This document shows positions 11,867 through 24,105 of a DNA stretch of 64,000 nt, in pieces. Source of the DNA: Heliocidaris tuberculata. Lineage: Eukaryota; Echinodermata; Echinoidea; Camarodonta; Echinometridae. Under the pieces are notes generated by a model, which made no database searches, was not told the origin of the DNA, and saw only the letters and a list, made by a program, of their open reading frames with translations. The stretch's first letter is position 1. Each line of letters begins with the position of its first letter. The stretch is from the NCBI GenBank assembly GCA_025618425.1, contig CM046852.1:6717566-6781565 (forward strand), read 5' to 3'. Position numbers and translations under genes: made by a program.

Positions 11867-12607
11867 AGCCATGGTTGGATTGCCCTTTAATCATGGGGTA
11901 CAGGGTTCAAATCCCTAGCACTAACGTATTTTGGCAAGATATTAATCTGCATTTGCCACACTCGACCCAGGTGGGATAATTGGATGCCTGGTAGGATTTA
12001 TTCCCTAAATGCATGGAGCACTATAGTTGCTAGACCAAAAATTGCCTCTCGTCCGTTAGCCTCTTATTTTGGTAGGGTGACTAGGGTCAGCTCTTCACTT
12101 AGAGACAGAAGCGGGCCATTCAATCTGCTGTGCAAACCGAATACACATTGACTCACACACTAATAACAGTTTGAATACGGTTGCAAGATTTTTCGAATGG
12201 AGAATACCTTGGACTCTAAATTACCTGAAAAAAGAAACTTTAAACGAATTATTCAGTCAAATTGGTAAGTTGAACCGATTCCTTAAATAGCAGAGCGCCT
12301 AGGTCTAATCTATTTAATTTACAAAAATCAAAAAATAAAAATATACAGATTTTTCCAACTACATGCAGACTGTTCATCGGCGATCAGTAAGTTTGCATAG
12401 CAGAGTGATAGGCCCAGTGAAGAGCCGACCCTACCAAAATAAGAGGCAAATGAACGAGAGACAGAATTTTCGGTCTATAATTTACTGTACATGTAGTTGC
12501 CAGAGCTGAAGTTGGGGTAATATTAATAATATTCAGAAGTCTTTTGGAAGCACATAGAGACGTTATGTCAAAATGTGATATGTGCTATATAAGAACATTA
12601 TTGTATG
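11867..12607 (+). mobile_element. tRNA-derived SINE, split by a MITE
   Basis: A B-box-like GGGTTCAAATCCC lies near 11908-11920. It is followed by family-specific words (GGCAAGATATTAATCTGCATTTGCC, CTCGACCCAGGTG) and a 3' part (TCTTTTGGAAGCACATAGAGAC ... GTGCTATATAAGAAC) that matches the SINE at 36171-36890. About 450 bp of unrelated sequence (12030-12478) separates the two halves. Confidence 0.75.
12030..12478. mobile_element. MITE nested in the SINE
   Basis: The inverted ends extend about 65 bp: TAGACCAAAAATTGCCTCTC .. CTCTTATTTTGGTAGGGT on the left, and its complement ACCCTACCAAAATAAGAGGC .. ATTTTCGGTCTA on the right. The ends resolve as TA|GACC...GGTC|TA, suggesting a TA duplication. No coding capacity. 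Confidence 0.75.
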
Positions 12608-14281
12608 GGAGGTGGTAATTGTAGACATTCATCGATGCATGTCAGTCATGTCAGTCCTGGCAGTGCTCATGAAGCGGTTCAGTGATTCTCTCATCATGCT
12701 CATTAATATTTCAAAATGGTCCCTCTCACAAAGTGAGCAGAGCAAAAACATGTGGGTGACTAGGCATGATGGGAGCCTTCCTTCTGTCTTTGAATTTACA
12801 ATAACGGTCTTGGAGCTGGAGGAGAGCCTCAAGATCGAGTCAAAGTCAAAAAATGTTATAAAAATTAAAAGTTAAAACTCCTCCAAACACTGAAACAGAC
12901 ATGAAAGAGGGATTTTTCTATCCTTCCTGTGACTGCTCGCTCGCACTCCATATAGATCTACATGTACAGTATCACTTATCACTTTACCGCCATTAATTTT
13001 AAAATACCGTTATCTCGTTAAGTACGAAGTCTGGGCATGTCCAAGTCCATGAAGTCTGTCATGGACATGGTCTGCTACAGTGCTAGTTCGACTTCTTTCC
13101 ATTTCCACCTCCATTCACTTCACACGCAAACATGTGCGTAGTTGCACACTGAATAAGCGATGGATTATTTCACGAGATGACCTTAATTTAGATCTCTCTT
13201 TTGTTTGGAACATGATAGAAAAACACACTTACCGAAGTTACTACTGCGTACCTTGCTACATGTAGTTACTAAGGGTTAGTTTGAGCTCTCTGTTCGTAAA
13301 GCTAGTACCTGGTACTTTGTACGGTAGAGTCTAGTCTACTCACTGTTTGTATAGCTCTAGTAGAACTAGGCTACGTCACGTCTATAGTACAGTCAGCGCT
13401 AGCCTAGCCTATAGCTAGCCTAGCCTTTGCTTTCGTCTATTAGCTACGTCTTAATTTGTCTATGCTCTGTATGCGCTGTGCGCATCATGCGAATCATGAC
13501 GTCATGAATGTTTTCCAAAAATAATCTACTGGGGAATCCCCACCTGTTTCATCCACACGTTCAAAAACGCACAGCACGGACTTTAGAGTCTCGAAGAAAG
13601 GGATGAAACAAAAAGGAAAGTAAAAACGCTAGGGGGAGGGGGAGGAGGTACTCAGAATTGGTTTGGAAGGAGTGCATGTGCGGCTGAAGCCTCCAAACCC
13701 ATGTATCCATTTTTTAAGGGTCGTTTTGGCAGAAAGGGAGTGCCCCTTTCGCAAAGACAAAGTTTTTCTGAGTCTATAAATATTTAATAGGCCTACAATC
13801 CCTAATTGAAGTAATCAAGATTTGGGGAGGTGGGAGGGGGGGGGGGGTACAGAGAGAAATAAAATCGAATGACAAGGAAAATGAAGAGGTAATCAAACTC
13901 GCTGCGTTAATAGGCCCAGGGCTACATTGTAAAATTTTATTATATAGATCAAAATTTCTCCTTGAAAATCACTCCCAAAAAGCAAATATATTTTTCATAT
14001 ATTTGTCACGTTTGCTTGAAGACAAATTTCTGTCTTAGATCTTGGTAATGAGAGTGGCAAAGTTTATAATTTAGGGTAATAACTGAATATATGCGGTTTT
14101 CTTTTATCACCTTTTGCGAGCATCAATTGGCCTAGCAATTAGTGGAATTCAAAATACATGTAACTTTCATATTTATTTAATAATAGGCGTACTCAAGAAG
14201 CAGGCGCGGAAGGGTTTTAGCTTGAGAGGGGGGCAAATACTCTTGGGGTCCCACCTCAAACGAGTAAGGGAGCCGCCCTCC
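12608..14281. other. No supported gene
   Basis: The only notable words are a perfect CRE palindrome TGACGTCA near 13498, short GCTAGCCTA repeats near 13395-13425, and a G run near 13838. A 67-codon minus-strand frame at 12629-12832 has a balanced composition but no splice sites or recognisable domain. Confidence 0.3.
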
Positions 14282-14289
14282 CTTTAAAA

Positions 14290-14554
14290 CAGGGGCGGCG
14301 CTACAGGGGGGGCAGAGGGGGGGACCGCCCCCCCCCCCCATGATTCAAGTAGTGAAAAAAGAAAAAAAAGAGGAAAAAAGAAGAAAAGGAGGAAGAAAAG
14401 GGAAGAAAAGGGAAGAAAGAAGAAAGAGGAGTATTAAAAAGAGAGGTCTTAAACATATAACTCTATATTACCCCTGTTATTTAATGGAGAAAAAATATGA
14501 GGTCATCTTTAGGTCGTCTTGCCCCTCCTATCAAAATACCCTGGCGCCGCCCTG
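14290..14554. mobile_element. hAT MITE with perfect 8-bp target duplication
   Basis: The element starts CAGGGGCGGCGC and ends GGCGCCGCCCTG. It is flanked exactly by CTTTAAAA at 14282-14289 and 14555-14562. An 8-bp duplication and CAG...CTG ends are diagnostic of the hAT superfamily. The interior holds a polypurine block (14350-14440). Confidence 0.9.
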
Positions 14555-15039
14555 CTTTAAAACGCTTACTACCTGCATACAGCCCTATTTTATCTCCGCT
14601 AGTATAGTCAGTTGTCAAATGGTAGGCTACTTAAAATGCAATTTTGTGACCAATTTTAGGAAACATTTATTTTGGGAAAGGTACTAATATTATAATTAGT
14701 TAAACCATGAACCTTTTTTCCCTCATTTTAAAATGGGTCTAAAGTTACTTTTCGGGGATGTTTTTATTGTGGATTTGGCGCTTTTTATGATTTTTGAATT
14801 ATTACTTTTAAATATCATTCTTTACTACATTAGGTAAATTTCTAACCTATTTATAGGAATACTGTATTGCAGATGATTTTCGAGAAGAAATTATGCAGAA
14901 AAATACATTAAAGCAAATTATGTAAGATTTTTAATTTCGCATTTCAAACGCCCTCTTCGATATTTACAAAATATAGTAGTCTGCTTTCGTTAGTATTTTT
15001 GACACACACACTTTTTCTAGTACCCAAAAAGTACCCTTT

Positions 15040-15600
15040 TTATTTCTGAAAAATTCCCCTTTCTGATAAGTGCCCCTTTTTACTACTAAATGTGACCCTT
15101 TGCCTTTCTAATAAGTGCCCCTTCCCCTTTTGGTAAGTGTCCTTTCCCCTTCTGATAAGTGACCATTTTTCTCCTTCTGAAAAGTGCCCCTTTTCAAATC
15201 TGATAAATGCTACCTTATCTCTCTAATAAGTATCCTTTTCTCCTTCTGATAGGTTAAGTGCCCCTTTCGAATCTAAAAATTGCCCCTTTTCTCCTTTGAT
15301 AAGTGCAGTTTTACTTCTGACAGGTGCCCATTTTCCCCTTCTGATAAGTGCCTCTTCTTTTCTTCTAATAAGTGCTCCCTCTTTACTTCTGGTAAGTGCC
15401 CCATCTTAACTTCTGATAAGTGCCCCCTCTTTACTTCTGATAAATGCCCCTTTTCATTTCTGATAATTACCACCTTATCTCTCCGATAAGTATCCTTTTC
15501 TCCTTCTGATAAGTTCCCCTTTTCCGTTCTAATATGTGCCCATTTCCTCTTCTCATAAGTGCCCCTTTCCACCTCTTCTTATATGTGCCACCGTTTACCT
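15040..15600 (+). repeat. 25-30 bp minisatellite (TCTGATAAGTGCCCCTTTT unit)
   Basis: About 20 degenerate tandem units, each carrying TCTGATAAGTGCCCC-like sequence followed by a T/C-rich spacer, fill this region. The open frames on both strands are by-products of the period. The same unit, in reverse complement, forms the array at 63250-63830. Confidence 0.85.
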
Positions 15601-16840
15601 ATATGTCCAAGAGACATATCTATAGCTTTACAGGTATACCCATATTACTACAACTCAATGTAAGGCAGCGGAGCTGGAGGCAAGATAGGCACAATGCCCC
15701 TCGGCCCCCAGCAAAGGATTTCTCATTCCGCTAGCTCGAATGTGCCAATAATTTACACCAAGTAAGGGCAATATCTTCTGAAAATTTCCCCATAATTCGC
15801 TCGCTACGCTCGCTTGCTCTTACAGTATGTGACACTAACAAATGTAGTATACTCAAAAGTTGTGTTTCCGATTCTTTTATTGCAGAGAGTTATTCAAATC
15901 CAAACTGAACCCTGTAAAATGAATGAAAATATACAAGAAGGAATAATAAGTAAATTGCACAAAGTCAAGAGATCACTAAGATTGAGTACAAAATCCTCTT
16001 ATGATTAGAAATATGATATACATGAAATAACATTTCATTTAGTACGAAGTAACACCATGAACACTGCTCTTCCAAAATGAAAGAATGTATAACCAATCGA
16101 AATGATTATCCTATATGTTTACTCCCACAATAAACACAACACCTAACATCAATCTAAACCAAGACTAGATATATTTATTAATGGAGTAATTATATACAAC
16201 AGTAGGGGGAATACAAGGTAAAATATTCTGATCCCAAAAGAGATCGAAATATTATTTAGTAAAATGTATCAATTAAAGTGTTATAATGCTTTGAATTAGA
16301 TTGTGGTTTTTGTAGCAAATTATACTCCAAGTGTGAATAACCCCCGAATCTACAAACATCTATGAATACTCTAAAATAGCATGTGAATGGGGCCACGCGG
16401 ATTATCCTCCGCGTACTCTCACTCTAATCCCTATTCAATAAATCCTGTCCCTTATTTCTACATTGACCGACATGTTGAATCACTGAAAAGTATGCTGTTG
16501 GTAATGGAATACAAAACTATATGTTAATATGACTAAGGAGAATACAATCAGAGAGAAATTACAGTCTAAAAATATAGTTCAATATGCAGAAGGCTAATAT
16601 AATTCAAAATCCAGGTTTAGTTAGCTGTTAATCACTCGACAATAGTTTGTAGCAATCCTGATCTACTAATATGTGTGTTAGTCTACTTCATGATTATATT
16701 GCGGTAGGTTTGCACCAATAAACTTGGATGTTGTCAAGTTCATAACTATCAGAAACATTATTAAACCAGCAAACTATAAACATAGTTCGTTACAATACAA
16801 GAATCAACATTAAGTGCAGATACCAACTATGGGGTCGCGC
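15601..16840. other. No supported gene
   Basis: AT-rich sequence without a splice-flanked frame. TTCGCTCGCTACGCTCGCTTGC near 15796 is a short CGCT-rich motif that recurs near 18138 and 38880 (as GCGAGCGAG). Confidence 0.3.
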
Positions 16841-16841
16841 T

Positions 16842-17147
16842 AACTCGGCACTAGGGCGAACTCGGCACTGCGCGGTGACTATGTTTCGAAAGTTGAAGTC
16901 CACGCTACGCACCGTACCCTTTTTTAGCCTTAAATATCATGTTTTGCATAATTTTACTTCTTGAAATTGTCAACATTACTTCTTTGCTAATCATTTTACA
17001 CATTGATATCAAATAATTTGAATTTAAGTGTTTTGAAATGTGTAATTAAATGCGAAATTCAACACAAGTGTTTGCGATCACTTTAACTCTCTGGGCTCAC
17101 TCCGCAGCGATTTTCCGCCAAGGGCCGAGTTCGCCCTAGTGCCGAGT
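16842..17147. mobile_element. MITE with ACTCGGCACTAGGGCGAACTC ends
   Basis: The left end, from about 16843 (ACTCGGCACTAGGGCGAACT), is the exact complement of the right end GCCGAGTTCGCCCTAGTGCC..GAGT near 17124-17147, giving about 24 bp of perfect terminal inverted repeat around a 300-bp non-coding core. Confidence 0.8.
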
Positions 17148-18290
17148 ACAATTATTGATTTACAAATCTTAAAGCTAACTTACCACGGCTGGAGTTTGAA
17201 GAGTAGAGAACTCTGCTTTCTGAAATATATATGTGTTGCTTTCTTGAGAGATGCTGATAGAATGAGGCATGCAGAGGAGGGGCATTTTCTTTGTCCCACT
17301 CACCCCTACTGGACATGAGTGAAACAAATAACTGTTACAAAGCCAAGTGCAAACTGGGTTTAGCTTTGCACCAGTAACAATCAATGTGTACTTGTACATG
17401 TAGGTCCTACATGCATGACATGTATGCATGTAAAAGCCACATGCATCAATGTAGAATGCGTTAAAGGTGATTTGGTAACTTTGTAGAGGCTTGATAAAAT
17501 CTGAGCTGCCTGGCCTTACATGCTATCAGTGTATGTAATATGGTGTAAAAATGAAGGCGGGGGGGGGGGGGGGGGGGGAGCACTGCAAAATCATCGTGTG
17601 CTTCAAAAAAGTAAACATATGCAAGTGACCGGAAATGCCAGACTCATTTTCCCCACAGACTCAGTGTTAGACTAAAGTGTAAGGCCATACGCTTTAAATG
17701 GGAGTATTCAGTCATAGATATCTTAATAATAGCATTATGTATTTGAAAACCTTTCTGTGTCTGGCTATTTATTTATCCTTCTGATCATCATTATACAAGA
17801 CAGATATCAAAATTCAACAATTTATTTAATCAAGCCTCCACAAAATTACCAAATCCTAAAGGTGTAGGCCTATGGTATAATAACAAATTTGGATATATTT
17901 TGCTGTCATTTCTTATTTATGTTCAAAAACAACGACACAAGTATATATATTAATGAAATCAAGCAGATCGCATAAAGTAGGTTATATATCGGTGTAATCC
18001 TTAAGAAAACGACAGGGTTAATGTATCAATTAAAAGATCATTCGACATTCCCCAAAATGAATTTGCTGTTGTCATTTTCATTATCGCTGTAAATAATGTA
18101 TACAACTTCAGCATTAGAAAAGAGTCCGAAAAAATGTGCTCGCTCGCTTCGCTCGCTCCCACATGAATTGTTAGATCATTACACACAACACTAATTGGGG
18201 AAGCTGAAGTAGTGTCCAGAACCACAATAACAAAAAGAAGAAGGTGATCATGCTTGATAATAATCATATTAATTAGACTGTAGGGTAATT
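17148..18290. other. No supported gene
   Basis: Contains a 20-base G run near 17559-17578, ACATGT words near 17394 and 17418, and otherwise AT-rich sequence. Confidence 0.3.
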
Positions 18291-18339
18291 GCAATGCCAC
18301 AAAATGGTCCTTTTTCGCTTTATGAAGTTCACCCCTTGT

Positions 18340-18501
18340 AAGTGCCCCTCCCCCCCCCCCAAAGGGCCTTTTTGCTGGTCCCCCTCCCCCACTTTGAAAG
18401 ACGCTCCGCCGCCCCTGGTTTCAGACCGTATGAATGGACTCCAGGAGCGGATCCAGGATTTTGTAAAAGAGGGGGCACAGAGCCGGAAAATTAAGGAGGC
18501 A

Positions 18502-18533
<32 letters not shown>

Positions 18534-19110
18534 ACTTAAGGTATATGCGAGTTGGGTTTCAAAAGGGGGGCCCCGGCCGATTCGCCCACCCCCCTCTCCC
18601 GGATCCGCCCCTGTTCGTTGTTTCTGAAGCGGCGCGCCCCGGGATGGCCGGTGGCCACCACCATCCCGCACCGGACCGACTCCAGAAATATACAAACAAC
18701 AAACTCTTTTTCTCTCATTCGCTATGTCCTCTCAGAATCTAACAGTCACCTCGATTCTCTTTCCTTTCAAAATAAATTGATATCAATCTCCCCTCCCCCT
18801 GCACCCACCCCCTGGGGAGCACAACCGCCCCCCCCCCCCCCCAATGAAATCCTGGCTACCATGGCTATGCGGTTGGAACCTTCACGTCTGCCCCCTCCCC
18901 CCCCCCCCCATTCAAAAATACTAGCTACGCCACTGTAGATGGTATAAGTAAGTTTAAGGGGTAAAAAATTATGGGTAAAATGGGGTGACTATTTCGGGAC
19001 AGGCTCCTAGCCTATTCAAGCAGTTTCCCAAAGTTGACAATCCTGCATTTGTGTGCCCCCCCCCCTTCTTATACAAAATCCTGGATCTGCCCCTGGGTTT
19101 AGGAATCGGG
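18340..19110. repeat. Cluster of degraded CAGGGGCGGATC-type elements
   Basis: At least one whole element is visible (18442-18613, CAGGAGCGGATCCAGG ... CCGGATCCGCCCCTG, without a clear target duplication). Half-elements end at about 18420 (GCTCCGCCGCCCCTG), 18936 (CTAGCTACGCCACTG) and 19097 (CCTGGATCTGCCCCTG). Each carries a C run of 9-14 and there is a (GT)n tract at 18514-18532. Confidence 0.65.
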
Positions 19111-20455
19111 AAAAAATGGAATCAGAAAGTTTATTCGCACAGAAATACGGCGAAAGTTTATTGCTTTTAATTATTATTAATTTTGGGGATTATTTATGTA
19201 TTTGTTATTATTGTATAGAGTATGGGCGGTGTTTCAACTTATTTGGAGATGGTCCCTGACCGTATTGATATTATAGGATTAAAGAAATTTCATACAGGTG
19301 TACCGTCTGGTATGCATTTACATAATCCTGACAGTATTTTTTCGCTACTTTTGAGAAGCAATTCATTTACTCAATTCATTAATTTATTAATCAAAAGACA
19401 AATTAACACCCAATTGCACCGCAAGAAGTTTAATATACTCAGAATTATGTTATGAAAGTTTAAATTGAATTGAATAAAACACTTTTGAGTTATCATAGTC
19501 AGAAGGTAAGGAAATGGTTTTTCCTTACATACAGAGCATTTGGGGGGGGGGCAAAACGTTGTCAAAGGGCACTTTGGGGTTTCATTTCAGGGGGTCTGAC
19601 ACACCCTTCCCGATGGATAATTTTGTCAGTTTTTATATTTTTGGAATGTACATCCATAGCTCTTCCTTCTGACAAAATTTGGTCCCTGGGCTTCAAGGGA
19701 ATTAAATGAATAGAACATAAAAAGATGAAAATATAGAGCTTGGAAAGGAGTGTGCCGAAGTTTATAATTATGTGTCATTTCCGCTCTACATGTGATTTTA
19801 CGCAGTTTTCTTTTACCACCTATTGCGAACATCAATCAACAAAGCAATTAGTGGAGATCAAAATTTTTTTTTTTTTTAATTTCCTTGACAATAATTGCAT
19901 GCATTTTCAAGACAAAATTAGTTTTACCTCAAGATTTCAATAACTATCTTTTCATCACTGTGAGAAAATGGCCAATTCGACCGTTCCTGCTCTTTATGCG
20001 ATTGGGCCATATTGTTTCCAAGGTTTTTCTATTGATACATTAAAATGCAACCTTCCAACGAACAAGCCAGATGCATACACGTTCTGACAACTTTTGGGGA
20101 TTTCTTTCTTTCTCTAGGCTTCTGAAAGAAAGTAGTGACAAGTTCTGCATTCTTAATTTCATTCTTCTGTGTAAATGAAGACATTCATGTTTCGCAGATT
20201 CAGAGGTAACGCTTAAAACAACGTTTGTGCATACCCGGACTGACATGCCTGTAATTGGTTGAATATCCAAACCAACGAATTTCAGATCGTGAAATCTATA
20301 AATTTTTAATATTTGCCTAAGTAATCATGCTTCAGAATACAAATTCAACAGATGTGATGTCTAAGGATGCGATACTGAGCTTTTTTTCTCAGTATATTCT
20401 TGCATCATTTCTTATCTTAATAACAGTTACTGGCATAATAGGTAACAGCTTCACA
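19111..20455. other. No supported gene
   Basis: AT-rich sequence; no frame with splice sites or recognisable product. Confidence 0.3.
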
Positions 20456-20456
20456 T

Positions 20457-21035
20457 GATAATCTCCGTGTTCCTTATAAAGAACACCACCTGTAGGCTAG
20501 TTGTCACGAAGGGCACATCAGTAAAAAAATTAATTTCATTATGACTTTAATGGTACGGTACCTGTCTCTTATTGAAAAGGAAAAGAAGAAGAAGGGATTA
20601 AATTGTATTTATATCAAGAGGGCACCTATGTTCTATCGCAAGCAGAGCTATCCATAGAAGAAGAAGGGGTTACATTGTATGGGCCAGCGTCTCATGATAA
20701 TTCCTTACAAAGAACACCACCTGTAGGCTAGTTGTCACGAAGGGCACATCAGTAAAAAAAATAATTTCATTATGACTTTAATGGTACGGTACCTGTCTCT
20801 TATTGAAAAGGAAAAGAAGAAGAAGGGATTAAATTGTATTTATATCAAGAGGGCACCTATGTTCTATCGCAAGCAGAGCTATCCATAGAAGAAGAAGGGG
20901 TTACATTGTATTTATATCAAGAGGGCACCTATGTTCTTTCGCAAGCAGAGCTATCCATAGAAGAAGAAGGGATTACATTGTATTTATATCAAGAGGGCAC
21001 CTATGTTCTATCGCAAGCAGAGCTATCCATAGAGT
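20457..21035 (+). repeat. Compound tandem duplication: 239-bp unit and 72-bp subunit
   Basis: A segment beginning GAACACCACCTGTAGGCTAG (20481 and 20717) is duplicated with a period near 237-239 bp. Within the second copy a 72-bp subunit (TTGTATTTATATCAAGAGGG start) repeats at 20834, 20906 and 20978. Because 72 is a multiple of three, an open frame with a 24-residue repeat appears, but it has no gene context. Confidence 0.85.
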
Positions 21036-21152
21036 TTGGCCAACTCGGTTCAAGTTGGGCACAACATGGCGTATATTCCTGTGTTCCATGCTTGCCTAAC
21101 AAAGCAACATGCACCACGTTGTTACCTACTGGAATCGAGTTGGCCAAACTCT
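21031..21152. mobile_element. Foldback MITE, AGAGTYTGGCC family, copy 1
   Basis: The ends AGAGTTTGGCCAACTCG and CGAGTTGGCCAAACTCT are inverted. The interior GGGCACAACATGGCGTATAT is shared with 47596-47753. It sits directly at the end of the 72-bp tandem array. Confidence 0.8.
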
Positions 21153-21744
21153 GTGTATAGATTGCTCTGATCGCAAGGAGCAAGGTGCATTATTTACACA
21201 ATTTATTTAATTGTTTGATAATATTTTTTTTTCTTCCATTGCTTTAGCATGCTCCGTGGATTAGGATTTCTTTGATGATTTTTGCTTTCTTTATGGCTAT
21301 TTATTTCTTTCTTATACATTGTATTACAGATGATTAGGACTCAATGTAGATATGTAGAGCATAGTTGACAGTGTTTGATATGATCAAATCAGATATTTGT
21401 AGGAATTTGTCAAATTTTGTTTATTCACTCGTGTATACTGGAGCACATGTTTATGTCCCAACAGAAATGCAGAGAAAAGTTGACGGTATTTATATCAAAC
21501 AAATGTGAGTATACACCTTTAACCAAAAAAGCTAGAGTGTACTCACTTTTGATGCCACCAATTTAAACCATGTCTCTAATATGCTACACTGTAGTTATGA
21601 AATAAACATTTTGAACAAACAGTAATCAGTGAATGTATACGCTACCATTGATGTAGGGTTTGTGCTTTTAATGGATTTTTTTTTATAAGTTATACACTGA
21701 AATTGTTAACTTTTTGTAAAGGGTGTACTTACTTTTGTTGGATA

Positions 21745-21803
<59 letters not shown>

Positions 21804-22173
21804 TAATCCTAAATATCATTGCAAAAATGTGCCGCTGCCCAAGTTTTGAATAAAATGGATGGTCAACCCAAGGTTGCATGGTCTCCATTTCAGTTGAATG
21901 CATTCACAAATAATGAAAGTGTCTCCTCAACACCACCCAGCCCAAACTTGGGCAAAGACGATTTCGACATGATTTTTAAAAATGGCCAGGGCGCAGTCAT
22001 CCTTTATCGTATATTGGTGAGCATCCTATTAAATAAAAGAATACATTATCAGCTATCATACCATTATGATACATGTCAGCGATTTCACTCGTTTTTTTTT
22101 AAATGATATTGGGGCTTGAATATGGGTTTCCTTTTTATTGACTCCCACTTTATGTGCAATCAATTTTGTGATT
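21153..22173. other. No supported gene; (TA)n microsatellite
   Basis: A pure TA repeat occupies about 21750-21801. The rest is AT-rich and has no supported exon. Confidence 0.5.
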
Positions 22174-22362
22174 AACACGATAAAAACTACTTTCGAAAAA
22201 TAAACTCAAGGGCAATTTCAAAGGCCTATTGTACTGCCCTTATAGAAATCAGGTTCGGATTACGTAAGACACCATTATAATGTTCGCACGTTTCTAAAGG
22301 TGATAGACAGGGCTATTGAAATTGTCTTGAGTTTATTTTTCGAAAGTAGTTTTTATCGTGTT
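22174..22362. mobile_element. Foldback MITE, AACACGATAAAAACTACTTTCG family, copy 1
   Basis: The 189-bp foldback starts AACACGATAAAAACTACTTT and ends AAAGTAGTTTTTATCGTGTT, with GATT on both sides. The second copy is at 29679-29865. Confidence 0.85.
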
Positions 22363-22709
22363 GATTGTGATTCACACATTCTTATTGCACCTGTCTGGGA
22401 CAGAAGTGGATTGTTGACAGCATTGGTTTCATATTTTCTTCATACTATAGATACACATATGTCTATGAATGGTATGCATGTATATCAAATGTGATTCATC
22501 GACTTGTATTTGTTTATACTGATTTAAGACACGATAGAAATTCAAAGAGAAATGTTGATCCTGTGACGAATATTACTGTTAAATGTACTTATGTATGAAT
22601 GATGTATCTAAGCTCTATTAGAAATACATAAAGGGTATCATTTAAAGATTTTGAATTTACTCCTGAGTGTGTACTTTGTGTCTGAAGTTATTGAAAGTGT
22701 AATTCATCA

Positions 22710-23320
22710 TTAAAGGCGAAGTCCACACTAATATCAAGTTGATTTGAATAAATAGAGTAAAATTAAACAAGCATAACAGTGAACATTTCACTGAAATCGG
22801 ATGTAAAATAAGAAAGTTACGGCATTTTGAAGTTTTGCATTATTTCTTGAAACAGTGATTTGCATAACATGGGCGGTATGCAAATGAGTGAACCGATGAT
22901 GTCACACACTCACTTTTCCTTATGTATTTTATTATACGAAATATCATATATTTCACTTTTTTGCTTCAATAATGTAAAACATGGTTTGACTCCTTATGGA
23001 ACATGTAAAACTGTCATTATTGTAACTTATTTTGATACAAGGGAGAGATTCTTTATCATCACATCCATAAAAATTGAAATATTTGAAATTTCATATAATA
23101 AAATACATAAGGAAAAGTGAGTGTGTGACATCATTGGTTCACTCATTTGCATACCACCCATGTTATGCATATCACCGTTTCATGAAATAATGCAAAACTT
23201 CAAAATGCCGTAACTTTCTTATTTTACATCAGATTTCAGTGAAATTTTCACTGTTATGCTTGTTTAATTTTACTCTATTTATTCAAATCAACTTGATATT
23301 TGTGTGGAATTGGCCTTTAA
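22710..23320. mobile_element. Long foldback element with TTAA target duplication
   Basis: TTAA lies at 22710-22713 and 23317-23320. Arms of roughly 250 bp are near-perfect complements: left GGCGAAGTCCACACTAATAT.., right ..ATATTTGTGTGGAATTGGCC. The core is AT-rich and non-coding. TTAA ends suggest piggyBac-type mobilisation; such long arms resemble foldback elements. Confidence 0.85.
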
Positions 23321-23432
23321 GGGTGCGTTTTTATATAGCTCTTTTTTTAATGTGAGAGTCAGCGTTTTGAAACGCATTTAGTTTATAACACGGTTGTGTT
23401 TGGAGCTTCTTTTTTCCCGCAGAAACACAGTT

Positions 23433-23640
23433 TTAAAGGGGAAGTCCACCCTAGTATTAAGTTGATTTGAATAAAAGCAGACCAACTAGAGAAACAGTTT
23501 AGTAAAAGTTTGAGCAAAATCCGATAAGAAATAAGAAACTTATGAATTTTTGAAGGTGTAATCAATCAAACACAAATTGGTAACTCTGTGACGTATCTTG
23601 CGAGCTCCTCTCCCATTTGCTCTTTAAAGAGAATTTCATA
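23433..23640 (+). repeat. Solo arm of the long-foldback family
   Basis: AAAGGGGAAGTCCACCCTAG, GTTGATTTGAATAAA and AAATCCGATAAGAAATAAGA match the left arm of 22710-23320. No matching right arm follows. Confidence 0.65.
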
Positions 23641-24061
23641 AATTTTCATTTAGTTAATTGTTGATGAAGGAATACATTCATTCCATACAGGTTTTGTGTA
23701 AAACATATAATGTACAATGGTTTTAGGAAAAAAAGTGTGTGCTGAATATTGAAGCATGGTCTCTTTTGTGAATTATTATTGTTGTTACACACGCGAAATT
23801 GGCGTTATAAGAAGGTGGTCGCTCTAGACCGGTTTATATTGAAGGGGGTACCGGTGTTGGACCAATTTTTGGATAGAGGGTCTTCTGATATCATCAGACA
23901 AAGGTAAAACCGGTCGTAAGATTTGCATAAATTTTGTGCAATAAACAACAATTTTGTTGTTTATTGGAAACTGGGTCGGAAAATTTTTGCATATTTTTTT
24001 CGCCATAAAGCTAAGAAATTCTCAAGGTACCGACATAAATTTCAACATCCACCCCCGCCCC

Positions 24062-24105
<44 letters not shown>

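Noticed and set aside
12629..12832. 67-codon minus-strand frame resembling a globular protein fragment
   Set aside because: Composition is suggestive, but there are no paired splice sites, no recognised motif, and it starts directly next to a SINE 3' end.
15273..15572. 99-codon frame rich in HLSEVK/HLSEG repeats
   Set aside because: Translation of the 25-30 bp minisatellite.
20834..21160. 108-codon frame with a 24-residue repeat
   Set aside because: It arises from a 72-bp tandem repeat and runs directly into a MITE; no gene context.
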